A DNA stretch of 64,000 nt from the NCBI GenBank assembly GCA_047967505.1, contig CM106538.1; one strand, written 5' to 3'. Positions 1-11,520 of this stretch are shown piece after piece. The notes below the pieces were generated by a model. The model did no database searches and was not told where the DNA came from. It saw nothing but the letters and a program-made list of their open reading frames with translations. This DNA comes from Dipteris shenzhenensis (lineage: Eukaryota; Polypodiophyta; Polypodiopsida; Gleicheniales). How positions within the stretch are numbered: the stretch's first letter is position 1; every line of letters begins with the position of its first letter. Made by a program: the position numbers and the translations under genes.

Positions 1-183
1 TAACCCAATAGAGTGCTATAAAGGAAAGGGTTAGATGCCCTAACCCTAACCCTAAATGGGTTTGTATATATTCTATTTTTTCAACTAAATCTACTGTACA
101 GTTAGTCATTTGTGGTGTGCTCTCTAGTTGTGCCCTCTCTCCTCATCTCCACTCTTCTCCTCTCCCCTCTTCATATTTTGTCA
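1..183 (+). mobile_element. Copia-type LTR, 3' part (cut by window start)
   Basis: This segment closely matches the LTR at 35,234-35,491 (opposite strand) and more distantly the LTR at 20,439-20,648. It carries three CCCTAA units, a CT-rich tract, and ends in CA at 183. It is followed by a degenerate initiator-Met-tRNA primer site beginning TGGTAT at 184. Only the right-hand part lies in the window. Confidence 0.6.
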
Positions 184-1930
184 TGGTATTAAACCATGGT
201 TGTCCCCTCCACTGAGGTGCCATCCTTCTTGTGAGAGTGATTGAGAGATTGAGAGTTCTTTCACTTCTGATGAGTGATAGAATTTCTATCCATTTGAAAA
301 GTTTCCGTCCATATTTCCATTCATTGCTTGAGTGCTTATGATAGTTTCTTGTGAGCGAGAGAGAGATTTATGTTCATTACAATTCATTTCCACTGAGATT
401 TCCATCTCATCCATTTTCCATGCATGCTCATTGTGGAGAGATTTCTATGAGAGAGAGACAAAGAGAGAGAGAGTGCTTAATGCTCTCACATTGAGAGAAA
501 TCTTTGCATGTGACGACCTTGTGTAGTGCCTTCAGCTTCAATCACCTCAGCCAAGCATGAAAGAGAGCATCATTTTTGTGAAATAAGGTTCTTGCTCGTC
601 TGGGACTAATTCTGTGATCTTCTCGACCCAGTTGCCACGACTTTCTTCTCGGCCCAACCATCTCGTATGCATGACTAATAGGGATCTACCACCCTCCAAG
701 GCTACATCGATCACCAATCTCCAACGCCTTCTCAATAGAGTTGGCTTTTCAGCAAGTTGCACGTCTTGCGACCTATCTTGTCATGGTATCAGCGTTCTCT
801 GTGTCTCCTCCAGTAAAGCTGACCACCAAGTTAGCAGCTGCTCACAACAACAAACTCAAAGGCTCCGTCAGCCTTTACTCTTAGCTGACTAAACTGAGGC
901 TAGCAATGCTCGGCTCTACTGTAACACAAGGCGACGCCAAGGCAACCAACTCCACTGTACTACGCAAGGAGACCTCCAGTAGTACCCTTGTACCAAGCCT
1001 CCAATGAGCACCACATGCCATCATTGTAAAGCCTATACGACTATTTCACGACATTGTACACATCATTTTAGCCTTGTAATTTAGATCGGATTTTATCTAT
1101 CGTAGTTCTATCTTCATTGACAGTTCAGATTTCACTTGCTACACTTAGGGTTTTGCAATTGATTCAGACAGTGGTGTTTACGGCACTTTGAGTACATTTC
1201 TTGCACCATGTCTACGACTAGCAACCTCAATCTGGAGGCATCTGCTAAGCTAGACTTTTCGCAACAGCAACGAAACCGGTCATGCTTATGTACTCAGGAT
1301 AAAAGACTACAACAATCAACTTGCAGTAGCAGAAGAGACCATGAATCCAACACAAATGGTTCAAGTCATCCTGAATGGTGGACTAGGAGAGGGATACGAG
1401 AATCTAGTCCAGAGTATTGCCATCCAACAGCAAATTCAAACACTAGAACAACTCCAGTTAGTCCTACTTGGTTGAAGAACTCAGGACTCAAGCCATTCAA
1501 GCATGCAAAGGTCATTCTAATGATCAGGCATTCACAGCTTCAAACAGAGACAGAGGCAGAGGTGGATCATTCCAAAAAAGTGGTCATCATCATCCTCAGC
1601 AACATTAGAATTAGCAAAGAGGAAATCATTCCAATCGAGGAAGATTCCAAGGATGAGGTAATGCATCCACCAACGTGTCAAACATTTAGTGCAACTACTA
1701 TCACAAGTTTGGACACTATGAAAGAGATTACTGCAAGAAGCAGTACGACCAAGGCGGTCAATCCAATAGCAATCGAAGGAATTTCCGTGGAAGACGAAAT
1801 CATCATGGTGGACATTCTAGTCACAGTCATTTTGCAAATGGACATGGGAATATATTTCTTGTAAACGAGGAAATGCAGGAATTGATACAGTGTATCTAGA
1901 CACTGATTTCAATCCAAAAGAGGATTTCAG
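184..1930 (+). mobile_element. decayed Copia leader and gag remnant
   Basis: A primer-site remnant and GAGA-rich leader (about 184-520) match the leader beside the LTR at 35.2 kb. An open stretch from ATG 1208 to 1864 begins like a Copia gag. Near 1690-1740, in another frame, lies a damaged zinc knuckle (Cys-x2-Tyr-x4-His-x5-Cys instead of CCHC). It is followed by an Arg/Asn/His-rich tail in a frame different from the upstream part. Frameshifts and stops make this a dead fragment; no protease, integrase or RT follows. Confidence 0.5.
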
Positions 1931-4399
1931 CTATCAAGTCAACCAAGGTGGCACTTATCCCCTTCTTCCATGATGGATGCATGTGGGTGCTTGCCACATC
2001 ATGTGGTGCCTTTAAAATCTTAAACACCACTTTGTTCATTTATATCAAAGTAATACTTACATTAAGTTTGGTACACTAATGACACTAGCTAAAAATACCC
2101 CCAAAAAACATACTCCCAAAATACCTCCTCTCTCCTTTAATTCTTGTTTATGAATTCAACATAAAAATTACTAGACATAGCTCTATGTAACACAACACCT
2201 AGTGGCCAATGACACTTCAAGCCAAGACCTCATGTAGCAATAGAAGAAACATAAGATAACTCTCAAGAATGTCTTAATCATCACCCAATCATCCTAACTA
2301 CTGTATGAAGTCACACAACAACTAGTTCCCTACAAGACTTCGATCCAAGGCATCACATAGCAATAGGAGAAACACCAAACTATCAAGAGTCTCTTAACCA
2401 TTGTCACTACTGTATAAAGCACTATATCCACATCTAGAAAAAATCTTCTCAACAACATTGTCACCATGACCATCTTCAAACATACCATCAAGATAACCAC
2501 TAACATCTTTCATAGAAGCTTTCAACACATCAAAAGCTACCAATAGCATTAGGAAGACTCTGGCTAGAAGCCTTCACAAGAGCTATCTCAAAATCATCCA
2601 CACCACAAATTGCAGTGTCCACACCTCCATTAGAAATATCACCTTTAGAAGCATCCACATCTACCAGTGGACCTTTAACAACATCAAAAGTACCACCAAA
2701 ATTTGGAGAAGCGCCCTCCCAAAGCCACATCATTAATTGCTATAGCCAAAGCATCTAGCACATCAATACCACTACTCATAGCTCCACCACTATGGCCTCC
2801 TCTAGCTAAATGTCTCCAAATTAAAAAGCAACTATAACAAATTGCAAGTCCAACTTACTCCACATGATCTCCCAATTCGCCAATATATCATTCACAAAAA
2901 TATTTCCTCAAAGGAGCATGCAACTGATTTCTACTATGTATACAAACCGTGAAACAATAGTATGCAAATCAACGCTGCACATGCCTAGGAGGAAACATTG
3001 AAAAATCAATGTCATCCACAATCTTCTTCTCCTCTCAAACAATGACAACACAATCTTTCTCAATCCTTTATAGAACCATATTGAATAGAACAATTCAAAG
3101 GAATCATAATAGCACATGAACTACTCTTGAAAATAGGTTTCTTCACAATATCAATAGGCGCATCAATCATTTGAGAAGCAACATCATGAATCTCTTACTC
3201 CCTATGAAGCATATGACAAACATAATGAAATGTTTCAATAATGTCTTAGCATGATATAATGAACCATTAATCTTCACAAATTGTAGAAAGAACTCTTTCA
3301 GTAAATCCTATGCCTTATGGTAATCCAAGGCCTCAAGCCTCGTGCTCACATCAAACCCATCAACTTTCCTCCACATATCAAATTGCTTGCAAGCCCCAAT
3401 GATCTTTTGCAACAATCCTATTTGAACCACACTCACCCATAAGCCTCTTTTCTTCCTCATTAGTTGGAAGAAATGGAGCAAGCAAACGTTCATTCCCAAA
3501 AACTAGACAAAGAATCACCATTCAAAACAGAAATGAGAAGAGCATTAAACACAAAAGACACACCACTGCCATCCCTAACTACACTACCCTTATAGATAAA
3601 TCAATACGTACGTCACTGGAAACATCACCACCATCGAAACCAAACTAAGTAGAACCTATCCAAACCTCCGCACTAGGAAAACCACATGCAACACCAACAT
3701 CAGAAGATGTTGTCACTAAATGAAACACACTATTCAAAATTTTTGGACTTGTGTAAAGTCCAATTTGAGAAATGGACTAAAAAACAGTCCAAAAATTTTG
3801 AAGTAATGTTGTTTTTTGAACTAGATTTGACAACTCAAAACAAAAGATTTGATGATTGAGTACTAAGAACATCAATGCATAACCAAATCTCTTACAAAGG
3901 TGGTCTACATAAACATCTCCATAACTTCACAAAAATCTCTTACAAAGGTGGTCTACATAAACATCTTCATAACTTCTTGTGAATTGAGCTACTATCACCT
4001 AAGAACATCAATAGATGACCAATAATAGATGACTAATTCTCTTAGAAAGGTGGTGTAAATAAACACCTTTATGTATAAGTGGTGTGCACACACCTTTATG
4101 ACCATTTCTTTTAGAAAGGTGGTGTACATAGACCCCTTAGAAAGGTAGTGTAGATAATTCCTTTTATGTGTAAGTGGTGTACATATACACCTCACTTGGT
4201 ATTAAAAAACACCCTTAACTATAAAAATACATTTGACATAAAGTTTAAAATACACCATTAAGTATAAAATGGACCTCATAAACAATCTTTATACACAATA
4301 ATAAGAGTAAAGAAATCAAAAAAGTAGTAAACTTTTTATTAGATATTCACTTTACATAGAAGTTCAAAACTTGTGATTACAAAGCCGTCAGCCATCATG
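1931..4399. other. AT-rich DNA without recognised gene
   Basis: I see only short open frames with no recognisable family. A near-perfect direct repeat of about 46 bp occurs at 3883-3976. At 4011-4200 there are diverged repeats of a TTAGAAAGGTGGTGTA-like unit. No RNA gene or transposon termini are apparent. Confidence 0.4.
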
Positions 4400-7300
4400 T
4401 TACTCAGTACCAATGTCCTCAATGCCAGGCCCTTGACTACTAGGGTCTTGACTAATAGGTTGCTCTAAGACTGGAATCTCAGTAGCAAGGTCCTCAGTAG
4501 TTTGCTCTTCAGCTCCAAGCACTTGACTAGTAGGCTGCTCTGGAGTCTCATGACCAAGTTCTTGGTGAGTAGGGACCTGGCTACTAGGTTCCTGACTAGT
4601 AGGCTGCTCTGGAGTCTGTAAGGTCATGGTTGAAGAACCATCTATGCCACCTGGTAACTCCTCCTGGTCATGCTTTGCCTCGTCCATACCTTCTTTGAGT
4701 AAGGCTTCCTTGCTTGATCCACTTACATGTCCTTTACCCAAGATCAAGGGTCCCTTCCTCACTTTTAATTTCAAGGGAAGTGCTTCCACCTCTTTAGCCT
4801 TACCTTTTCCTATGACGTGTTGTACTACTACTTCTTGCTGCCGCGAGCCTTCCCGTATGATGAGTGGAACCTCCTTGACTCTAGTTGACAATTGATCACT
4901 CTTATTCTTTGTGCGGATTTCTTCTTGGTGTAAGTCATCGGATGCAGAGCTTTCATCCTCATCATCACTTGAGCTAGAATCATCACTCTCAGACTCACTA
5001 CCCTCGTCTTCGACATTTTTCTCACTACCCTCTTCTTTGACATTTTCCTCTTCAAATAAGGTAGTGCAACTGTAATATGTGTCAAAGAACTCAATTTGAT
5101 GGGGGGTATCAATGACATTTACATTTCTACCTTGGCGTAGCAATTTCTCAGTAGCAAAAACCATTCGATACAATGCTACTTCCCACCCATCATTCAGTAA
5201 ATTCTTTGTCATCTCTAGTATCACATCAGGATCCATCGGCTTTCTGTAATCCACCATTGCTGCATCAAGCTTAACCTTATTGTCCTCAAACTAATGAAGC
5301 TCGAGAGTCCTTCAAGGAATTTTTATTAGATTGCCACCACCCCTGGATAAGAAGCACATCAAGAAAGGCTGCAAGACTTGAATGGCAGTGCCTTCCAAGA
5401 CAGTCATATGATTGTGTAGGACTATACCATGGTATACTTTTGAAAGTAAGTACCCAAATGTAGATGTCAAACTCGCATACAAGGCATCCCTGTGTGATTC
5501 TATCACGAACAGGACCAACGTTGATCTTTTCTTATCTGCCATAGGACCTTCTACGATAAACCGCACAAGTTCAACTATCCGTGACACTGCAAGGTCTTGC
5601 AATTCATCTATGAAAAATATGCATGGCTTCTCCCAAGCATGACCGCTCATTGTTATGAAATGCTCTGTATCAATGCCATTGATGTGTGCAAATTTTGTAT
5701 CATTCTCTGATAGCAAGATATCATAAGAGAAGCTGAATGGAGAAACATCATCTAAACCACCAATTGCTCTACCTTGGGCAATGGACTGCAAGGCCTTTCT
5801 CTTGATGTCCATATATTTTGTCTCAACAACCTTTGGCATTTTAGCTCTTAGATCCTTTGTTGGTGTGGCATCTGCATCCATTGAAGCCAACCACTTTCTA
5901 GCCCATGTCTTATCAAGGAGTTGACCTAGGCTAAGTGCTTTCTTCTTATCCACATCAATTGACTTGCTAGCTAACTCATCATCAGATTTCAATAAAAACA
6001 ATAGTGCCGAGAGAGCAGCCTCACTTTGAATCATTCGGGTGACCACTTCATCAAAGTTGCTATGCTTGCTCTTCTTTCCAAAGAAGCAGTCACCACTTAT
6101 TCTATTATTGCATTTGGAACAAACCTTAATGCTCTCCACCAAACAATAGACATCGGTTTCTTTATTTCTTTCCTCTGAGTTGCAGTATGCTCTGGTGCCT
6201 CAAAGGATATCTTCCCTGTTTCATATGCTTGGCAAACATCCACCATGCTCTGAAACACTGAGTTCTCATGGAAGACAATGCAAGTAACATCCTTGTATCT
6301 TGCAACGGCGATGTTCAAATCCTTTGCCTCAACCTTATTACTTGGTATGCCTTACGTATTGCTTACAACACCTTTCAAGCATCTATAGAACTGAGTCCTC
6401 TTTGCCATGTACTCAGATGTAGGTCTCCTGCCCTTCACTGTTTGTGGCTTTCCATAGCCCATCCATAACTCCCTTGCCTTTATCAAGATCTCAGAAAGAG
6501 AAGAGCTTTTTTTTAACCTAAATGGAGCAGAATTCCACCTTTTTGATTCTAGAATGTACTTCGAGTCATCGTTAAATATGCATACATGACAAATGACCCG
6601 TTGAAGCTTTTCCATTTACTCAATCTGTGGCAAGTTTCCTTTTCTTCCCTCATCAAGGGCAATCCTGCAAGCTTCACAAAAGTGTTGCCCATCAATGGGC
6701 TCAAACCTGCATCTTTCCAAGAATCTATTCTTTGCCAGCATGTATCTCTTCTCGATGTTAGTCCCATATCGGCTTTGGTACAAAGCCTCTCCATGAACAA
6801 AGTCACTCCTTCTAAAGCTCTCAAAAGCATCAAGAAAGTCCACGCGCTTTTGAAATGTGACATCAGGCAATGTAGGATCATCTTCTTGAAGTCTCTTAAA
6901 TACCATAGGACGAAGAGTGATATTAGTGGCAACTGGAGTTCTTGTTTTCCTCGTATCTTCATACAATTTGCGTGCAAATGTCTTATCTAGCTTTCTTTGA
7001 TTTGTGAACAACGAAGCTCGATCAATAAGCATTATGGCCACGCTAAATTGTGAAAATCCCCAAATGTACCCCTCATTCTCTGGAGGATGTAAGTCTGCCA
7101 CACTTATAGAAAAGTCTTCGAGACTTGTATCTTCTTCTTGCGGATCCTCCTGTTCATCGCTATCCAATTTTTCGCCTGGTTTTAAATAATCTGCACTTGA
7201 ACGATCTACACATGGAGTAGGAGTTATTTTTGCTCTCTTTCTGGGAATAGCTGTAGAACTTGAATCTGCTCCACGATCACTCCTTATTCCTGTAGTTGCA

Positions 7301-7831
7301 GCAGTCGATGGTATAGGTACAGTTGGAGATACTGTAGTTACTGTCGCAGATATTGTAGTTACTCTTGCTGGAGTTACTGTAGTTATCACCACAGATATTG
7401 GCGGTACAACTTGAGGGTTACATGTTATAGATGGCGTACTTACTGCTGCTGAAGGTACAATACCACCACTTGGAAATGCATCCCACATTTTCTTCAATGC
7501 TTCCCACATTTTCTTCAATGCTTCTAAGGTACTAAGTAATTCTTGGGATCCCTCAATTGAATCTAGTAAGGACTTCAAGAAGTGCTTGTGCATAACTCAT
7601 AACTTGTAAACCACCTCGTCATCCTTTCCTTTGCACACAACTTCTATCAAATTGTTTTCTTTAATGTTGATGTTTGAGACCATGCCACCATTTCTTACTA
7701 CCTCTGGAGAGTATTTCACGCTTGACACATTCTCTGTAGTGATCACCAAAAAATACTTTGATTTATGCTCCATAAAATACCAAGCATGTTCAAGGTATTT
7801 GAAAGACACCTTGGAACCAAAACTGGAAGCC
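4400..7831 (-). pseudogene. decayed long ORF of unknown family (about 1,150 codons)
   Basis: Reading down from ATG 7831, essentially one frame stays coding-like to the stop at 4400. It is broken by in-frame stops at about 7595, 6617, 6350, 5310 and 5283, and by a frame change near 6135. Text on both sides of each break reads as continuous protein, so I interpret one damaged protein rather than five genes; short introns cannot be excluded. From the N-terminus there is a lysine-rich start, a 21-bp tandem duplication (7482-7524), a Thr/Val/Pro-rich linker, a basic patch, and a globular part with paired Cys (near 6670, 6585 and 6125). Next comes a well-formed globular domain (6100-5320), then an acidic Ser/Asp/Glu tract (5030-4930) and a C-terminal tail with repeated PEQPTSQ-like units. 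I do not recognise the family. A second partial copy at 9143-9701 indicates a multi-copy, possibly mobile, gene. Confidence 0.5.
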
Positions 7832-7859
7832 ATAGTTTTCTGAAAAATAATCAAAAATA

Positions 7860-8215
7860 AAAAATGAGAATTACAATGATTTTCAAACTCAAAATATTAA
7901 ATAAATTTCTAATTAAATATTATTTTAAGTTTTATTTATTTTTAATTTTTAAAAATTTTAAAATTAAATTAAATTTATTTATTTTTTTCATCTTTTTAAA
8001 ATTATTTTATTTTATTTTATTTTATTTTATTTATTTATTTTTATATTTAAAATTTAATTTAATTTTTTTAAAAAAATTTAAGTTTTATTTATTTTAATTT
8101 TTTTTATTTTTTTAAAATAAATTAAGTTAATTAATTTTTTTCGTCTTTTTTTTTCTTTTTTAAATTAAATTAAATTATTTTTTTTGTCTTTAAAAATAAA
8201 ATAAAAATTTAACGC
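7860..8215. other. extreme A/T tract
   Basis: About 350 bp almost free of G and C, built of short T- and A-runs such as repeated TTTTA. It abuts the GC-rich block that starts near 8220, giving a very sharp composition boundary. No gene is seen. Confidence 0.7.
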
Positions 8216-8244
8216 CCTTTGGGGGCTTAGGGTAGGGGAGGGGA

Positions 8245-8286
8245 TTAACCCCCAACCTATTGCGTGCGCAATAGGTTGGGGGTTAA
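8245..8286. repeat. perfect palindrome, 20-bp arms
   Basis: The left arm 8245-8264 and right arm 8267-8286 are exact reverse complements around a two-base centre. The core is CCTATTGCGTGCGCAATAGG, related to the motif repeated at 10.6-11.5 kb. It can extrude as a cruciform or fold as an RNA hairpin. Confidence 0.85.
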
Positions 8287-8287
8287 C

Positions 8288-9140
8288 CCCCTCCTCTCCT
8301 CCCGTCTCCTCGCCATCTCGCCTCTCCCTTCCTCTTTCCTGCCTCCCCCTCCCGTCTGCGCCCTCCCGTCAACCCCCTCCCCTCCCTCCCGCCTCCCCCT
8401 CTCGTATGTGCCCTCCCTGCCCTCTCGCCTCCTTGCCTGCCTCCTCTCCCTCCTCCCTCCCGCCTCCGCGCCTACCTCATCTCCCTCCTCCCTCCCACCT
8501 CCCCACCTGCCTCCTCCCTCCCGACTGCCCTCTCCTCTCCCTCCTCCCTCCCCTCCCGTCCTCACCGCTCCCCGCCTTAAAAAAGAGGGAGAAGAGGGGG
8601 GGAAGCGGGAGGAGAGGGGAAGGGAGCAGAGGGAGGAAGGGAGGGGGATGATGGGAGGGGAGACGGGGAAGGGGGAGGGGGCGACGGGAGGGTGGGAGGA
8701 GAGGAGGGAGAGGGGGTTAACGACCGGGGAAGGGGGAGGGGAGGCGGGGAAGGGAGGGCGGGGAGGGGGCAAGAGGGCGGTAGGAGAGGAGAGAGGGGGG
8801 GTAATAATATCCCCCCCCCCCGCACGCAACAGGTGGGGGGGGTATTATTACCCCCCCCTCTCTCCTCTCCTCCCCCCTCCCCTCGCCCTCCCGCCTCCCC
8901 TCCCCCTTCCTCGCCTCCCCCTCCCGTCGGCCCCCTCCCTGCCTCCCCTCCCCCTTCCCCCCCTCCCTCCTCTCCTCCCGCCCTCCCGTCGGCCCCCTCC
9001 CCTCCCCCTTCCCTGCCTCCCCCTCCCGTCGGCCGGCGGGGAAGGGAGGGCCGGCGGGGAAGGGAGGGGCCGACAGGGAGGGGAAGGGAGGGATGGCAGG
9101 GAAGGGAGGGGCCGGCGGGGAGGGGGAGGCGAGGAGAAGA
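8288..9140. repeat. GC-rich alternating polypyrimidine/polypurine blocks
   Basis: The block order on the plus strand is pyrimidine (8288-8575), purine (8577-8800), pyrimidine (8850-9030), purine (9035-9140). Adjacent blocks are loosely complementary. For example, a GTTAAC followed by C/T-rich sequence at about 8282 recurs inverted at about 8715. A second inverted repeat of about 35-bp arms (about 8777-8877) surrounds a centre reading CGCACGCAACAGG. Open frames here (such as the long plus frame from 8264) are Pro/Arg/Gly low-complexity artefacts. Confidence 0.75.
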
Positions 9141-9142
9141 TC

Positions 9143-9701
9143 CTAAGTGGTGACTGCTTCTTTGGAAAGAAGAGCAAGCATAGCAACTTGGATGAAGTGG
9201 TCACCCGAATGATTCAAAGTGAGGCTGCTCTCTCAGCACCATTATTTTTATTGAAATCTGATGATGAGTTAGCTGGCAAGTCAATTGATGTGGATAAGAA
9301 GAAAGCACTTAGCCTAGGTCAACTCCTTGATAAGACATGGGCTAGAAAGTGGTTGGCTTCAATGGATGCAGATGCCACACCAACAAAGGATCTAAGAGCT
9401 AAAATGCCAAAGGTTATTGAGACAGAATATATGGACATCAAGAAAAAGGCCTTGCAGTCCACTGCCCAAGGTAGAGCAATTGGAGGTTTAGATGATGGTT
9501 CTCCATTCAGCTTCTCCTATGATATCCTGCTATCAGAGAATGATACAAAATTTGCACACATCAATGGCATTGATACAGAGCATTTCATAACAATGAGCGG
9601 TCATGCTTGGGAGAAGCCATGTGTATTTTTCATAGATGAATTGCAAGACCTTGTAGTGTCACGGATAGTTGAACTTGTGCGGTTTATCGTAGAAGGTCCT
9701 G
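9143..9701 (+). pseudogene. inverted partial copy of the 4.4-7.8 kb protein
   Basis: This stretch repeats, in opposite orientation, the segment 5546-6102. By eye about 15 of 557 bases differ, roughly 97% identity. It covers the best-preserved globular domain and stays open. Homology begins abruptly in AAGTGGTGACTGC, directly after the GC-rich block, and ends abruptly at GAAGGTCCT. Beyond that point the sequence is unrelated and promoter- or LTR-like. It has no start or end of its own. Confidence 0.8.
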
Positions 9702-10030
9702 AGGCAAAGGGTTGTCGCACACAATTGAGAGTGCGTAACCGCCTAGCCCACATGGGAGACTTTTCCACATACACCATGCATGTGGGAGGATGCATTTATT
9801 GGGAGAGAGCCCCTCTCTTGGCTATAAAAGGAGGGGGCTATTCCTTGATGGGACACGCTCATTCTTGTAAAGCCACCTAGCAAGTACTTTGATTTCTCCT
9901 TTCCCTTCCTTTCAAAATAAAGCATGGTCCTCTTCCCTTGATGTCTCCATCTTTACATTCCTCCTCCCATCATGTACACGCTTCTCTTCCCCCTCTTCCT
10001 TTCCCCTTGTGTCATAGTCTCCCTCTTGAG
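9702..10030 (+). promoter_or_regulatory. LTR- or promoter-like segment with TATA box
   Basis: A TATA-like GGCTATAAAAGGAGG lies near 9820-9840, about 120 bp after the end of the duplicated coding segment. Upstream is a GCATG-rich stretch. The layout resembles a U3/R junction of an LTR, but I find no matching second LTR. Assignment is inference. Confidence 0.3.
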
Positions 10031-10034
10031 AAAG

Positions 10035-10442
10035 GGGCCGGCGGGAAGAGGGAGGGGGAGGCGGGGAAGGGGAGGGGAAGGGAGGGCAAGGAGGAGAGGG
10101 GAAGCGAGGAGAAGGGGGGAGGGGAGGAGGGGGAGGAGAGGGGAAGGGAGGGGGAGGGGAGGAGAGGAAGCGGGAGGAGGGAGGGGAGAAGCGGGAGGAG
10201 AGGGGAAGGGAGGGGAGAGAGGAAGCGGGAGAAGAAGGGGGAGGAGAGGGGGAGGGAGGGGGAGGGGAGGGCAAGGGAGGGGAGGGAGGAAGCGGGAGGA
10301 GAGGGGAAGGGAGGGGAGAGAGGAAGCGGGAGGAGAGGGGATGGGAAGCAAGAGGGGAGAGACGAGAGGGAGGGAGGGAGTACCTGGGTGGAGAGGTGGT
10401 GGAAAAGCTCCAGGAAAGTTATGAGAGAGAATGAGGAGAAGT
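10035..10442. repeat. polypurine (GGGA/GGAA) tract
   Basis: About 400 bp of nearly pure purine on the plus strand, made of GGGAGG, GGGGAA and AGCGGG words. It has the same word composition as the purine blocks at 8.6-9.1 kb. Open frames through it are low-complexity artefacts. Confidence 0.8.
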
Positions 10443-10640
10443 AGAGTTTTATAGGAAATGGGTAGCTTTTAGGTCAAGTCAGCTTTTTTTAGTTTTTAAG
10501 GTTTTTTTAGTTCTTTTAGGTTCACTATAAGTACAGCATTCTTCATTCTCTCTTTCATTCAAAGATCATTCTTTTACACTCCACGCTTCTCTCCTCTCAT
10601 CAACTTGTTGCAGGATTCTCAAAAATTTTCAAAATGTTGC
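10443..10640 (+). other. possible LTR or promoter fragment
   Basis: After the purine tract there is T-rich sequence, a weak TATA-like CACTATAAGTACAG near 10525 and then CT-rich sequence. This resembles a promoter followed by a transcribed leader, but nothing confirms it. Confidence 0.25.
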
Positions 10641-10654
10641 AAGAGGTGAGTTCA

Positions 10655-11520
10655 TTTCTAACCTATTGCGTACGCAAGAACTTCTAAGAATCAAGTTTTT
10701 GTAAATTTGAATTTTTTTTCAAATCCGATTCTTTTCTCAAAAACTTGTGTGTATGCAATAACTTCAAAAAACCATTTTTGCATTACATCTTTTTTCCCAC
10801 AAATTTTCCTCTTTACCTTAAACTCTCACAACCTATTTTTAAAAATTTCTCTCATAGCCTATTGGGCATGCAACAATTTTTCAAAATATATATATATATA
10901 TTACAAATTTCTCTCTTAACCTCAAAACCACTCAAGCCTCCCTACCTATTGTGTACGCAACAACTTCAAAACATAATTTAATCATAAATCTCTCCAAAAA
11001 AACTCCTCAACAAAAAAAAACAATCTATTACAAATTTCTCTCTCAACCTCAAAGCCACTCAAACCTCCCTACCTATTGCATATGCAACAACTTCAAAACA
11101 AAATTTAATCATAAATCTCTCCAAAAAACTCCTCAACCAAAAAAAATAATCTATTACAAATTTCTCTCTCAACCTCAAAACCACTCAAACCTCCCTACCT
11201 ATTGTGTACGCAACAACTTCAAAACAAAATTTAATCATAAATCTCTCCAAAAAACTCCTCAAAAAAAAAATAATCTATTACAAATTTCTCTCTCAACCTC
11301 AAAACCACTCAAACCTCCCTACCTATTGTGTACACAACAACTTCAAAACAAAATTTAATCATAAATCTCTCCAAAAAACTCTTCTCACGACATTTTATTA
11401 CAAATTTCTCTCTCAACCTCAAAACCACTCAAACCTCCCTACCTATTGCGTACGCAACAACTTCAAAACAAAATTTAATCATAAATCTTTTCAAAAAACT
11501 CCTCACGACACTTTATTAAT
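10655..11520 (+). repeat. tandem array, 120-127-bp units
   Basis: Each unit carries a CAAATTTCTCTC segment, ACCACTCAAACCTCCC and a CCTATTGYGTACGCAA-like palindromic core. Cores occur at 10945, 11072, 11198, 11322 and 11442, with degenerate ones at about 10660 and 10859. The period is near a multiple of three, so long plus-strand frames appear; they are by-products of the repeat. Confidence 0.85.

Noticed and set aside
35-57. CCCTAA units resembling telomere repeats
   Set aside because: Only three units, and the same units occur inside two related LTRs at 20.5 and 35.3 kb. They belong to the LTR, not to a telomere.
2530-3499. Minus-strand frames of 60-70 codons
   Set aside because: No family motif, no continuation across breaks, and AT-rich context.
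8264-9880. 538-codon plus-strand open frame
   Set aside because: The first 290 codons are Pro/Arg/Gly low-complexity from purine/pyrimidine blocks. Only the 9143-9701 part is real coding sequence, and it is a truncated copy.
9938-10444. Long frames on both strands
   Set aside because: Pure polypurine tract translating to Arg/Gly/Glu or Pro/Ser/Leu runs; no biased codon use or domain.
10945-11520. Array with short palindromic cores, considered as CRISPR-like
   Set aside because: The whole unit is repeated, there are no unique spacers, and the genome is eukaryotic.
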